Notes under the pieces: model-generated
Database searches by the model: none
What the model was told of the DNA's origin: nothing
Seen by the model: the letters and a program-made list of their open reading frames with translations, nothing else
Shown: piece by piece, positions 20,780 to 30,269 of the stretch
Position numbering within the stretch: position 1 is the stretch's first letter
How the letters are laid out: every line of letters starts with the position of its first letter
Translations under genes and position numbers: made by a program
Assembly: GCA_963575745.1 (NCBI GenBank)
Contig: CAUYUJ010000838.1
Coordinates: 17,501 to 81,500 of the forward strand
Reading direction: 5' to 3'
Source of the DNA: Prorocentrum cordatum
Taxonomy: Eukaryota > Sar > Dinophyceae > Prorocentrales > Prorocentraceae
Length of the DNA stretch: 64,000 nucleotides

Positions 20780-21240
20780 CATACATACATACATACATAC
20801 ATAAATGTACGTATACACGCACGCGTGTGCTTAAGTGATCTCTATGTAGACAAATGTATAGATATGTACATATAACACATTTTTCATGTCGCTGCAATGC
20901 CCAAGACTGCAAACCGCCGTTTTCGCCTGCTGCAAGCGCCCTGCGCTGGCGGCCAGCGCAGTGGCCGTGGCCGATCTGTGTTGCGCGTGTAATAGCAGGA
21001 AGCGGGGGGGCGGGGGGGCGGGGGGGGGAGGGGGGGCGGCGTGCCTGCGCGCGGCGGGCTGCGCCCGCGGGCGCTAGCCGGGCCGATCGGAGGCAAGCGG
21101 CGCCGCCGGCGGGGCGGGGCGCCTGCTCGCGCGCGTGCTCGCGCCAATGCGAAAAGGCGTAGGGATCGCGCGTCGCGAGGGAAGGCGACGGGGGACGGGG
21201 GGCGGGGGACTTAGGCGCGCGGCACTCCACGCGCGCCGAC
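19975..21240. other. No supported gene; (GT/GC)n at 20305-20530, (TA)n and (TACA)n at 20740-20812, G runs at 21005-21040
   Basis: The stretch is simple repeats joined by GC-rich unique DNA. Cys/Val- and His/Thr-rich ORFs over 20305-20530 are translations of the GT/GC repeat. Confidence 0.7.
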
Positions 21241-21244
21241 CATA

Positions 21245-21754
21245 AGAAACGTGGAAAACGTAGGAAACGTCAAAAACGTTTGTTTTTGTATATATATATA
21301 ACCAAAAAACGACACGAACATTAACCTTTGGCGGGACACGACATGACGCCGTTAACAACCGTTATAAAGTTACTCTTTTGTATAAATAAACGAGCGCGAA
21401 ACGTCACGACGGAACTGAACAAACGTTAACAAACGTTACGCACGTTAAACAAACATAAAAAATAAACAATAATAAATGTGACGAACATTAAAAACAAAAC
21501 GTCGAAAGAACTCACGACGAACGTTACAACGTCACAAACTGTCACAAACGTTAAAAACCGGTTTTTTATGAAAAACGATATGAATAAACAAACGTCGTCG
21601 AAAACGTGTTACGACTAGAGGTTACAAAGTTGACAAACGTTTACAAAACCGTTTATATATATATACTGATATATATATCTATATATATGGATGAATCTTT
21701 ATAATATATATATATATATATATATATCTTCTCTATATATATCTATATAATATA

Positions 21755-21799
<45 letters not shown>

Positions 21800-22247
21800 A
21801 AAAAACGTTACAAAACATTAAACAAGCGTCGAAAAACGTCGCGATGAACGTTACAAGCGTTGCAAACATAACAAACTTTTTATATATATAAAAAAAAAAA
21901 AAAAAAAAACCAAATATCTACGTTTGCCAAACGTTAAAACGTTACAACGTCCACACGTTACAACATTAAAAAAAAAACGTTACAAACAGTAAACAACGTA
22001 TGAAAACATCACGACGACCGGTACAAACGTCACAAACTCACTAACCTTAAAAAAACATGTTAAAAACCGTTGCGGACATTAAACAACGTCGAAAACGCTA
22101 ATTGTGTCTATGGCTAACGCTACTAGATGCTTTATCGCTCTGACGACGAACGTTACAAACTTTTTTTGTAAAAAAACCTTTTTTTTGTTTTTTGGGGGGG
22201 GTTTAAAAAAAAAAAAAAAAAAAAAACAAAAAAAAAAGGAAACAAAC

Positions 22248-22282
<35 letters not shown>

Positions 22283-22360
22283 AACCGAACCTAGAAAAAC
22301 GTCACGACGGACATTAGCAATCGTTACAACATTAAATATATTTTATATATTGTTCTGGCC
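21245..22360. repeat. AT-rich tract dense in AACGTT / ACGTTA with long poly-A runs
   Basis: Dozens of ACGTT words, many within the palindrome AACGTT, occur at irregular spacing of roughly 10-25 bp (for example aaacgttacaaacgtta). They are interrupted by TA runs (21650-21760) and A runs (21760-21800, 22206-22280). No coding sequence. The tract ends in a TA repeat that abuts repeat A1 of the retrotransposon. Confidence 0.75.
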
Positions 22361-22389
22361 GATATTATTATTTTATATATATATATGTA

Positions 22390-22483
22390 TATGATGAAGT
22401 GAGAGACTTCGAGCGGGTATTAATGTATAGTGTTGGTCCAGCCATGTTCTTCAACAGCAAGCGTGCTTCCATAGCTTTTCGGG
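22390..22483 (+). repeat. Split direct repeat A1
   Basis: This 94-bp block begins tatgatgaagtgagagactt and is repeated at 30267-30360 with two substitutions. It marks the left end of the element, right after a TA repeat. A frame entering from A1 is open until TGA at 22561, which overlaps the ATG at 22563 (TGATG). Confidence 0.9.
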
Positions 22484-22562
22484 TCAACCGCAACGATGAC
22501 GGCCTGAGGGGCCAAGTTCGCGGTGGCCATCCAGGGAGGTCACAGATGTCCGACGCGCGCTG

Positions 22563-24007
22563 ATGGTCCCTCCTCCGCCATCGGAGCCCGGCAGCGCCGC
22601 GAGCGCGTCGCCGCCAGAGCCGAGCCCCACCGTGAGCCTCGGGTGGTGGCTAGCGCCGCGGGCGCTCGGCGCCCTGGGCCTGCTCGCCGCGATGCTGGCG
22701 TGGCGCGCCGAGACGGGCCGCGGGAGCCTGGTGCGCCTCGGCCTGGGAGCCGCGCTGATGGCCGTGGCCGCCTTCTGGGTCGCCGTCCAGACGGTGCGCG
22801 GCTGGTGGCGCGCTGCCAGCGGGCATCAGGCCGAGGTGGAGGCCCTTCGCGCTCAGCTGGCGAGCCTCTCGCTGGACGGAGGCCAGGCGAGTGGCCCGGA
22901 GGCGAGGGTTGGCGCGGGCGCGCCCGAGCTGCCAGCGTGGCCGGCGCCGAGCGCACCCCACCAGGCCTGGGGCAGCCAGGAGTGCCGCCAGCCCCCCCCC
23001 ACAGCGTGGACCCCGCCATGGACGCGTTCCACGCCTTCGCCGCGGGGGGAGGCTGCACTGGGCCGCTGTCGTGGACTGCAGCACCGTCGGGTCTGCCAGC
23101 GCAGCCCGAGGCGGGCGCGGGCCCGACCACGACAGCGGTCCTGCCGACGGTGCCTGGCGGTGGTCCAGGCGGACCTGGGCTACAGGCGGCCGCGGCGGCA
23201 GCGGCTTGCGCCAAGAAGGTGAAGGAGGCTCTCGTGATGCTGCATGCGGGAGCGAGCACTGACCCATGGTGGGGACGTCGCTTCTGGAACTTCGTCCACC
23301 AGCTGGAGCAGGCCGGGGAGCTGAATCCAGGGGTACGGGCCGCCCTCGCCGCTCGAGGCTATGTGGGAGCGGAGACTCGGTCGGCCCCCGACGTGGAGTC
23401 TCTGAAGACCGTGCTGGCAGGATTCGAGAACATGGAGTCGTCCAACACGTTCGATGGCACGTTCGGAGCGCCCGCAGCAGCCGCAGGAGGAGCCGAGGTG
23501 GATGCCTGGGCCCATTCGCTGCCGCCAGACTTCAAGAGGGCGGGGATGGAGATCTATCGGAATATTCGCGCAGCTGGGAGTACGAGTATCAGACATTGGC
23601 TTCAGTCCCAGTTTTCAGGATATCGAGGAGGAGAGCAGTGGCAGTCGCTGTGGAGCACAGCGGCGACATTGGACTTCGAGCTAGGCAAATGTGGGAATGA
23701 TCAGGAGCTGATGATCTGCCTCAACACGAATGATAATGTGGAGATTGGGCTGCGCCATCTGTCGGCCTACGTGTACGAGTCACGCACACACGACAAGGCT
23801 GGCGCGGCTAGGCTGAGGGCAGTCACCGCCCCAGGGAGCGGGATAGACATCGCACCGGGCTGGCTCATCACGGAGGCAACGACACACAGCAAGATGGAGC
23901 ACCAACGGGCTGAACGAGTGGCAGCAGAGCTACGACGACGGAGCGGCGGCAAAGGGAAGGACAAGGACAAGGGCCGTGGTCGTGGCGACAAGAGCTCGGG
24001 AGGCTGA
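22563..24007 (+). CDS. Gag-like ORF1 with N-terminal membrane segments; one-base frame change at a C9 run
   Basis: Two frames are combined. From ATG 22563 the first encodes MVPPPPSEPGS, then two hydrophobic helices (residues about 26-47 and 54-75) and a short heptad stretch (HQAEVEALRAQLASLSL). It leaves the frame near the nine-C run at 22992-23000. From there the second frame continues DPAMDAFHAFAAGGG to TGA 24005-24007. This half has a mixed helical region with Trp-rich motifs (WWGRRFWNFVHQLEQAG; HWLQSQFSGYRGGEQWQSLW) and a basic Gly/Lys/Arg tail (GKGKDKDKGRGRGDK) suited to nucleic-acid binding. It lies just before pol, the usual Gag place, but has no CCHC knuckle. The alternative single-frame reading from 22523 gives an Arg/Gly/Pro-rich N-terminus without structure and looks like a shadow. 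Loss of one C in the run is the simplest explanation of the frame change. Confidence 0.65.
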
Positions 24008-27000
24008 CGCCTACCGGGGCCCCTTCATCATGAGTCGCGGGGTGAAGGGGTGCGAGATGCCCGTGCAGGGCAGCGACACGTTCGGTTCGAGGAAGTTGAT
24101 CGAGCCCCCCCAGGCACGCACTGCTCAGTCCTCGCTCATGGCGGGTCAGGGAGGCCAGAGGGTACCGGGCTGGGGGGAGCCCCCCAGTCACGCACTGCTC
24201 AGTCTCATCCGCCGCCGAGCGAGAGGACCAGAGGGTACCGGCCTCGGGGGGAGGAAAGATGGATTGCCAAACCAGATAAGCCTAGTGAAGATGCGAAGTT
24301 CAGCTACCCTCAGAGTTTCCTTTCGATATCTGAAATGGCCTCTGTTTTCGGTGCCAGCGATGCGGTCCTACCAGTTCCACTTCTTGCACAGCCAGGTCGT
24401 GTGTCGGTGCGTTCGGGTCGGAGTAGGCAGAGACTACATCGGAAGCAGATGGTTAGGAAGGTCGCCAATCGGGTGCTCAGTGCTCTCAACTCGACCTACC
24501 TGGGCAATATGAAGCAGCAGACCACACCATGGCAGCAGAAGTTTAGCAATGAGATGATGACGAACTCTGCTGTCGGGCGGGTCCAGGCGCGGGCCATCCA
24601 GCACGCAAAGGACCAGCTCTATGTTCGCCGGCTGTTCCCAGTGACAGGCGTACAAGCGACGTGTGAGCTACTGAAGTTGGACCAGATAGGCTACAGGAGA
24701 GTGCGCAAGAGAGACGTCCACACGGAGTTCATTGCCAACAGAGTGGACGAGGTGACGACGCTGAAGGTTGTCCCGCTACTCGAGGCGTTGCCGGCCGATG
24801 AGGCAGAGTACTACGAGAAGGAGGAGAACGTCGTCGAGATGGCAGGCAAGTCCATGCAGCACGTGGAGGAACTTGAGAGGCAGTATGGGTTCTTTGGGGG
24901 CCAGATGGAGCAGTGGATATCTTATTTACATCGTGATGACCTACCGCCGGGGCTGTGGGTATTTAGACCGAGGAGCGAGGTGATGACGATCAATGGAGTA
25001 TCAGCGGTCTTGAAGAAGGACGGCTTTAAGTTGAGAAAGCTCATCATGGCAGTGCCCACGAACTACCTCTGGAGTGATGTGCGACGACGTGGTGAACACG
25101 GACTGGGCGGAGGAGGAGCGCTCGCTATGATGCGAGCGCCAGGCATGGAGATTCATATGGCGCGGTGTGATGAGAGCAATGCATTCTCTTCGGTTCTCTT
25201 GCCTGAGTGGATGTGGAAGTGGATGGCAACTCCCGCCATCCCAGCTGCAGCAGTATGGTCCTTGTTACCCGTGGACATGAGGAGCGGTCTCCAGGAGTGG
25301 TCTCTAGTGTGCCCTTGCTACACCAGGCTACCGATGGGGTTGTCTCATGCCGTTCACATCCTGATGTGCATCAACCTGGAGGCAGTGGGGAGGACGCTGG
25401 CGAGGTCGGCCGCCCTAGGAGAGCCCAAGGAGAGCCAGTGGATCGATCTTCCGGACGAAGCTGTCGTGGAGGACGTCGAGTGGGTCAAGAAGCAGGCCTT
25501 GGGCCGTGCTGAGCGGCGTCAAGAGGCTGGGCTCTCCCCCGAGGCCTTCCTGGTTAAAGTCCGTGAGCTGAAGCAGGAGCGTCACCGAGTGATCATCGTG
25601 CTGCACGCGTTCGCGGGCGGCCGGAGGAAGCTGGACATCCAGCACTACGTGGAGGAGTTTGCCGTCGAATATGGGGTTGCGATCTTTTTCTTTGGAGTGG
25701 ATCTTGCCTTTGATCATAGGTGGGATCTGGCGGACCCCAAGCTGATCGCCATGCTGCTGGATATGATCGAACAGGGCCTCATTGACATTATCCTTGGCGC
25801 CCCCCCCTGTGCCACGTGGAGTAGAGCGCGCTTTCACGGAGGAGGTCCTCGTCCACTCCGATTTCGGTCGGAGCCGCTGGGCAGGAGCGACCTGTCGAAG
25901 GAGGAGCGCGCGAGAGTCACGGAGGCGAACGTGCTTCTCTTCAACCTGCTCGCCTTGTGCGACGTGGAGGAGCAGTACGGGGGGGGCTACCTGTTCGAAC
26001 ACCCCGCGGACCCGGAGGAGGAGCCGTACCCGAGCATCTGGGACCTGGAGGCAGCGAAGGGCATGCTGGGGCGACACGGCGTGCGTACCACCAGGATCGA
26101 CCAGTGTATGTACGGGGGACCGGCCCAGAAGCCCACTACGCTGGCTTCGAACTTAGACGGCATTCAAGAGCAGGCGTTGCTGTGCGATGGGAGACACCGT
26201 CACGAGAAGGCCTACGGGAAGAACGAGCGCGGCATCTTCAGGTCGCGCCGGCTGCAGGCCTACCCGCCTGGCTTGTGCCGCATGATCGCCCTCAGTGTAG
26301 TCAGGACGGCGCTTCGGATGCTGACCACAGGCCGGGGACCAGGAGGGTGGCTCAGGACGGGGCGGGAGAAGCCGCGTCACACCCAGTGGAGCTTCGAGAG
26401 CGAGAAGGAGGGCCTCTTCGTGCTGAACGAGCTGTACCGCCGGGGCGGCGGTGTGAGGCTGCGCCCAGGCTTCCAGGCGATCTACGTGCACGTGGACGAC
26501 GGGCTCAACATAGCGGCTTGCCGCAGAGGCGGGTCGGCTGACGTGGTGAGTGAGCAGATGATGCAGAAGGTCGCCGACGCCTGGGAGCAGGCCGGCTTCG
26601 TCGTCAACGAGCGCGAGAGGATCGAGGAGGGCTCGAAGATCGTGGGCTACGAGTTGCAGAACTTTCCGCCTCGCCTGAAGCTGGCTAGTGGCAAAGCCAG
26701 CTGTTTGGAGGCGGCACTTACGTGGATCATGGAGACGCCCTGGGTGGACGTGGAGCTGCTCAGGGCTTTGGTGGGTGTGTGGCTGTGGGGGGCGCTCTTG
26801 AGGCGCGAACTCATGGCCATCCCTGCCGCGGTGTTCGACCTGCTCGAGAAGAGGCAGGGTCAAGTCGCGTGGTGGTGGGCCTCCGCCCGCCGCGAGGTGC
26901 GCGTCATGAGAGACATGATCCCGATAATGTCGTGTGTCTTGGATCTACCGGCAGCGCCCGTACTCTTTGCTTCGGATGCGGAGGGCGCCAACCGAGTCGA

Positions 27001-27556
27001 CCACGGCGGGTACGGCATCGTCGTGACGCCCATCACCCAGAGTGAGTCAGAACAAGTCATCGGAGCGGGTACGAGGCCTGGGCATACAGTTTCCAGGCTG
27101 GACGGCACGGTCCTCCATTTGAACCGTGCTGATCGAGAGCTGCGTGGCCGCATCCCGGTGTCACGCATCCCGCGTGAGCTGCTGCAGATCCCTCAGGAGA
27201 TGTGGCACGAGCTGGACGCGGGACGCTGGCGCTCGCCTGACCACATCATCTTGGGAGAAGGCCGAGCCGTGGTCAGACTTTGTCAGGCGCTCTCTCTTCT
27301 TCCAGGAGCTCATGACCACGCTATCTGCAACATGGAGGATAATGAGCCGTTGTCCTCAGCAGCAGCAAAGGGGCGTTCATCGGCCCCGCATCTTAACTAC
27401 CTGCTGAGGAAGATTAGTGCACTTTCAGTGGCAACAGGCATCAAACTATACCTACCCTGGGTGGACACCGCACACCAGACAGCTGATGAGTTGTCAAGGA
27501 GGAAGCGGAGTGGCTTGGTGCGCTCGGCGGGTCGGACCTCGTCGAGTCGACCCTGA
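24008..27556 (+). CDS. Pol: reverse transcriptase interrupted by a C5-methyltransferase-like segment, plus RNase H
   Basis: Residues are counted from 24050. The RT fingers/palm occupy about 205-450: a KLRKLIMAVP block near 327, motif A CDESNAFS with Asp 374, and motif B LPMGLSHA at 427-434. Motif C, YVHVDDG with Asp 816 and 817, comes only about 380 residues later, where RTs usually have 20-30. The extra part (about 510-760) shows LHAFAGG at 518, a GVDLAFDHRWDL block at 549 and GAPPCATWSRAR at 583-594. These resemble motifs I, II and IV of cytosine-C5 DNA methyltransferases, and Cys 587 would be the nucleophile. LFEHPADP at 648 stands where motif VI would be. RNase H follows: SDAEGAN near 975, ME-D-NE near 1095 and WVDTAHQTADELSR at 1137-1150. 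The frame is the same as Gag's second half, directly after one TGA. The first in-frame ATG lies almost 290 bases further on, so read-through from Gag is plausible. It makes cDNA; any methylation role is inference. Confidence 0.8.
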   Translation, partial: RLPGPLHHESRGEGVRDARAGQRHVRFEEVDRAPPGTHCSVLAHGGSGRPEGTGLGGAPQSRTAQSHPPPSERTRGYRPRGEERWIAKPDKPSEDAKFSYPQSFLSISEMASVFGASDAVLPVPLLAQPGRVSVRSGRSRQRLHRKQMVRKVANRVLSALNSTYLGNMKQQTTPWQQKFSNEMMTNSAVGRVQARAIQHAKDQLYVRRLFPVTGVQATCELLKLDQIGYRRVRKRDVHTEFIANRVDEVTTLKVVPLLEALPADEAEYYEKEENVVEMAGKSMQHVEELERQYGFFGGQMEQWISYLHRDDLPPGLWVFRPRSEVMTINGVSAVLKKDGFKLRKLIMAVPTNYLWSDVRRRGEHGLGGGGALAMMRAPGMEIHMARCDESNAFSSVLLPEWMWKWMATPAIPAAAVWSLLPVDMRSGLQEWSLVCPCYTRLPMGLSHAVHILMCINLEAVGRTLARSAALGEPKESQWIDLPDEAVVEDVEWVKKQALGRAERRQEAGLSPEAFLVKVRELKQERHRVIIVLHAFAGGRRKLDIQHYVEEFAVEYGVAIFFFGVDLAFDHRWDLADPKLIAMLLDMIEQGLIDIILGAPPCATWSRARFHGGGPRPLRFRSEPLGRSDLSKEERARVTEANVLLFNLLALCDVEEQYGGGYLFEHPADPEEEPYPSIWDLEAAKGMLGRHGVRTTRIDQCMYGGPAQKPTTLASNLDGIQEQALLCDGRHRHEKAYGKNERGIFRSRRLQAYPPGLCRMIALSVVRTALRMLTTGRGPGGWLRTGREKPRHTQWSFESEKEGLFVLNELYRRGGGVRLRPGFQAIYVHVDDGLNIAACRRGGSADVVSEQMMQKVADAWEQAGFVVNERERIEEGSKIVGYELQNFPPRLKLASGKASCLEAALTWIMETPWVDVELLRALVGVWLWGALLRRELMAIPAAVFDLLEKRQGQVAWWWASARREVRVMRDMIPIMSCVLDLPAAPVLFASDAEGANRVDHGGYGIVVTPITQSESEQVIGAGTRPGHTVSRLDGTVLHLNRADRELRGRIPVSRIPRELLQIPQEMWHELDAGRWRSPDHIILGEGRAVVRLCQALSLLPGAHDHAICNMEDNEPLSSAAAKGRSSAPHLNYLLRKISALSVATGIKLYLPWVDTAHQTADELSRRKRSGLVRSAGRTSSSRP

Positions 27557-28400
27557 CCAGGCCGCGCGGGTGACTGAGAAGACTTTAGAAGTATATCGCA
27601 GCGCTGGGCTTCGGTTTTCGACCTGGGCCCTCCAGCGCGGCCTGCGTCCCAGCGGTGCTGACGAATGGGACGACCTTCTAGTTGAGTTCAAAAATGATCA
27701 GATTGAGAACCTCACTCCAGCGAAATTCGTGGATACAGTTGCAGCAGTTGAGTTCTTCTTCCCTCGCATGCGGGGGAGACTGTTGTGGAGCAAGGCTGTC
27801 ATTGCAGGCTGGGAAAGAAATGTTGGACGCAAACATACGGTGCCTCTTGGGAAGTTGCCTGGTAAGCTCCTCGGGGTTCACATGGCCGCCAGAGGGAACC
27901 CGCGTCTGGGCCTTGCTCTCATCGTGCAATGCCATACGGGCTTACGCCCCTCGGAGCTCTTGGGAATACTACTGGAGGACCTCATCTTCCCTCGAGACTT
28001 GGGCGAGAACATCAACATCGCCTCGGTCTCTATCGCTCTTGGGGCTCGTACGGGGACAAAGCTCAAGAGGCCCCAGGTGGCGCGCATATTCCAGGAGGAC
28101 AGGGACATCATGGAGGTGCTTGAGGAGATCACGAGGGCCACCCCAGCACTCCGCTCTTCCCCTTCAGCCTAGCCCAGTATCGTAAGACTCTCAAGGACAC
28201 CGAGGGCTCGTTGGGCCTATCTATGGGTTGGGGGCCTCACAGCCCTAGAGCAGGATGGGCGAGTGACTCGAGGGCCGAAGGGCTCTCGTTTGAAGAAGTT
28301 CGGGAGAGAGGGAGGTGGATCTCAGATGGGAGTTTGCGTATCTATCTTGACATCGTCGGTGCGAGCCACATCCTCACCCAGCGAAACACGAAGGGCTTTG
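27557..28400 (+). CDS. Tyrosine recombinase (integrase of the element), one-base frame change near 28135
   Basis: The recombinase would integrate the circular cDNA. Its frame overlaps the end of pol (open from 27417), but its domain starts only after the pol stop. The N-terminal core-binding part (VTEKTLEVYRSAGLRFSTWA) is followed by the catalytic domain with HTGLRPSELLGI; the Arg codon is at 27945. The frame closes at 28172. The second half lies one base back: LFPFSLAQYRK, then HSPR encoded at 28238-28249, the Trp of GRW at 28316 and the nucleophile Tyr of RIYLDI at 28343. All catalytic residues are thus present. The switch falls around the CCCC run at 28140-28143 and would be explained by loss of one base or by -1 frameshifting. 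The C-terminus, not sharply defined, overlaps the start of the next ORF. Confidence 0.8.
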
Positions 28401-28481
28401 CGCAGCAGCTGCACTGGCTCAAGAGAGGGTGGCGCCAGTACTTTCCTGCGTTCGTCTGGGGAGCGCACCTTCCTCCAGGAT

Positions 28482-29657
28482 ATGGCGCCCAAGGGCTATG
28501 TCAAGGACAAGAACACTGGGGGGTGGATCAAGGGCCCGGACTTGACGGAGGAGAACGTGCCACCACTGCCGAGCCCGCCTGGGACACCGTCCAGTTGGGT
28601 GCAGTGCGTCAGTGCTCCGCCGTCAAGGGCCACGTCGCGGACGGCATCGCCGGGGGCAGTTTCGCTCGTACTCACGCCGCCCAAGGCCAAGAGCCCGGGT
28701 ACGCTGCCGCCCGCCACTGTGCTCGCAATCCCACCTCCAGAGGCAGCGGGCCAGCCGATGACAGGCAAGCTGCAGTTCTACGCACAGGCACCATGCAAGC
28801 CGCAGCAGACCAGGGCGCAAAAGGGAAGCTACCTCAAGTTGGTTGTTGGCTACAGTAGGGTGTTCCAGATTCTCTGCGGCCCGTGCTTCGTGCCTGCCAT
28901 CATCCTCATGGTGCTCGTCGTCAGTTTCCCGTCGAGCCTCTTTCCTAACATGTCCAGGGGTGCCCAGGCTGCGGCGTCCCTGGTGGAGGATGTGGCAGGC
29001 GCAGGTGGTGCTGTGGCCCTCGCGGCCAGGAACCTGACTTTGGCCGTGAGTGGGGTTGCGCTATCAGTTGCAAGAAACTCTGCTACGTTTGTGGATGAAG
29101 CGTGGTCTGGGATAGATCTGCTGGGCTGCCGCTTGAACGTCACAGGCGGCCGCTTCGTCGTTGACATTGGTGCACGCTCTCGTCCCAGTATGATGAAGGA
29201 GCTCGAGCGGGGGCTGTCCGTGGTGCCAGATGACCTGGCAGTGGAGTTGTGGGGTTCCATTAACGCTGTATCTGTCAGGGCGCCAGTGGCGGCGCGGCTC
29301 TCCTCCCAGTTCAATTTCACGGAGAGCTTCTTCATCTGGGATTGGGAGGTACTGTTAGTGGACGATGAGGTGCTGGCAGTACGATATTATCTCGCTAGAT
29401 TGGGATTTGAACTTCAGTGGGCTAATCCGTTGTGGGCACTCACAGGGGCCGATCCCGGAAGAGAGCTGGAGCGCATCACGACGAGAGTCAAGGATGCGAT
29501 AGAGTCGGCAGTCGACGCCTCCGTGCTGCGGACACCGCTGACCGCGCAGGAGGTACTCCAGTTTCCCACCGCTCGCCCTCCCTTTTGGTTCTGTCTCGGC
29601 CGGTGGGCCCACACGCAGTTCGATTGGTTATGGTACGCAAGCGGTGTTTGGCTCTGA
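28482..29657 (+). CDS. Membrane-protein ORF3 of the retrotransposon, unrecognised
   Basis: The 391-residue protein starts at ATG 28482 (MAPKGYVKDKNTGGW), overlapping the recombinase C-terminus. The frame is open further upstream, but there it only shadows the recombinase. Residues 25-115 are Pro/Ser/Thr-rich and probably disordered. A strongly hydrophobic segment at about 127-149 (FVPAIILMVLVVSF) is a likely transmembrane helix. The rest (150-391) is folded-looking, with three NxT sequons (NLT 184, NVT 219, NFT 278), an Ala/Val-rich helical region after the membrane segment, and a Trp-rich end. The topology of a stalk, one membrane pass and a larger domain recalls accessory membrane proteins of some retroelements, but no envelope family is recognised. 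It lies between the recombinase and B1 and must be carried by the element. Confidence 0.65.
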   Translation: MAPKGYVKDKNTGGWIKGPDLTEENVPPLPSPPGTPSSWVQCVSAPPSRATSRTASPGAVSLVLTPPKAKSPGTLPPATVLAIPPPEAAGQPMTGKLQFYAQAPCKPQQTRAQKGSYLKLVVGYSRVFQILCGPCFVPAIILMVLVVSFPSSLFPNMSRGAQAAASLVEDVAGAGGAVALAARNLTLAVSGVALSVARNSATFVDEAWSGIDLLGCRLNVTGGRFVVDIGARSRPSMMKELERGLSVVPDDLAVELWGSINAVSVRAPVAARLSSQFNFTESFFIWDWEVLLVDDEVLAVRYYLARLGFELQWANPLWALTGADPGRELERITTRVKDAIESAVDASVLRTPLTAQEVLQFPTARPPFWFCLGRWAHTQFDWLWYASGVWL

Positions 29658-29919
29658 GGTTCAGTGGGTTTCAAAGCCATAGGAGTGGCAAGTCAGTCTT
29701 CGGGCCGCTGCAGAACGCAGAGCCCGAAGGGTACCTGAAAAGGTCCGAGCCGGCAGGCCACGACCGAATCCGGTGCCATGCCTGAAGCAGCTGTGGTCGG
29801 AACCACGGGGCGCCTCTATCCTCGGGGCACAGGAGAACAATCTTGGGCGCCTGTATGATCGGATACCGGAGTTTGGCATTATCTCAGAGCGGACATGTTG
29901 TATACGTTATGGAGTTCAG

Positions 29920-30269
29920 ATTTCCCTTGATGAATCGGACGAGGTCAAATACAAAGGAGACCCTCGGCCGAGGGAGTTTAATTGGAAGCATGTTGCGACA
30001 CGTCTGAACTGTGATCGACAGGAGATATGGCTTTGGTCATTTCGTGGTCTGTTGAAAAAAGGAGTTGATTATCGAGATAATCGTGAGTGACGCTTGCTGT
30101 TGTTTCCTATTCTGCACAGGCTTCGCCTTGGCACGCCCTACCTGTACAGGCTTTGCCTACTCGTCCCTAGCTTTTCCCTTCCTTGCCCCTGACCGCCGTG
30201 GGGGCGGTGTGGGGGTCGGGTGGGTGGGTCTCCAGAGGCTTTAGGAACTCAATGCGTTTTGTACATTAT
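29920..30269 (+). repeat. Split direct repeat B1
   Basis: It starts atttcccttgatgaatcgga and ends gtacattat, and is repeated at 30366-30729. Differences are few substitutions plus small indels around 30108-30150. Its first 170 bp stay open as a frame ending LLKKGVDYRDNRE. Confidence 0.9.

Noticed and set aside
22523-22990. N-terminal part of the single-frame ORF from 22523
   Set aside because: Its first 155 residues are Arg/Gly/Pro-rich without structure, while the overlapping frame from ATG 22563 has membrane helices and a heptad region and fits as the true N-terminus.
28125-28145. Programmed -1 frameshift in the recombinase
   Set aside because: No clear slippery heptamer in phase and no evident downstream structure; a one-base indel in CCCC is simpler, and similar changes occur in dead genes here.
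28211-28858. Separate 215-codon gene downstream of the recombinase
   Set aside because: Its start is the second half of the recombinase catalytic domain; the rest is out-of-frame reading of the membrane ORF.
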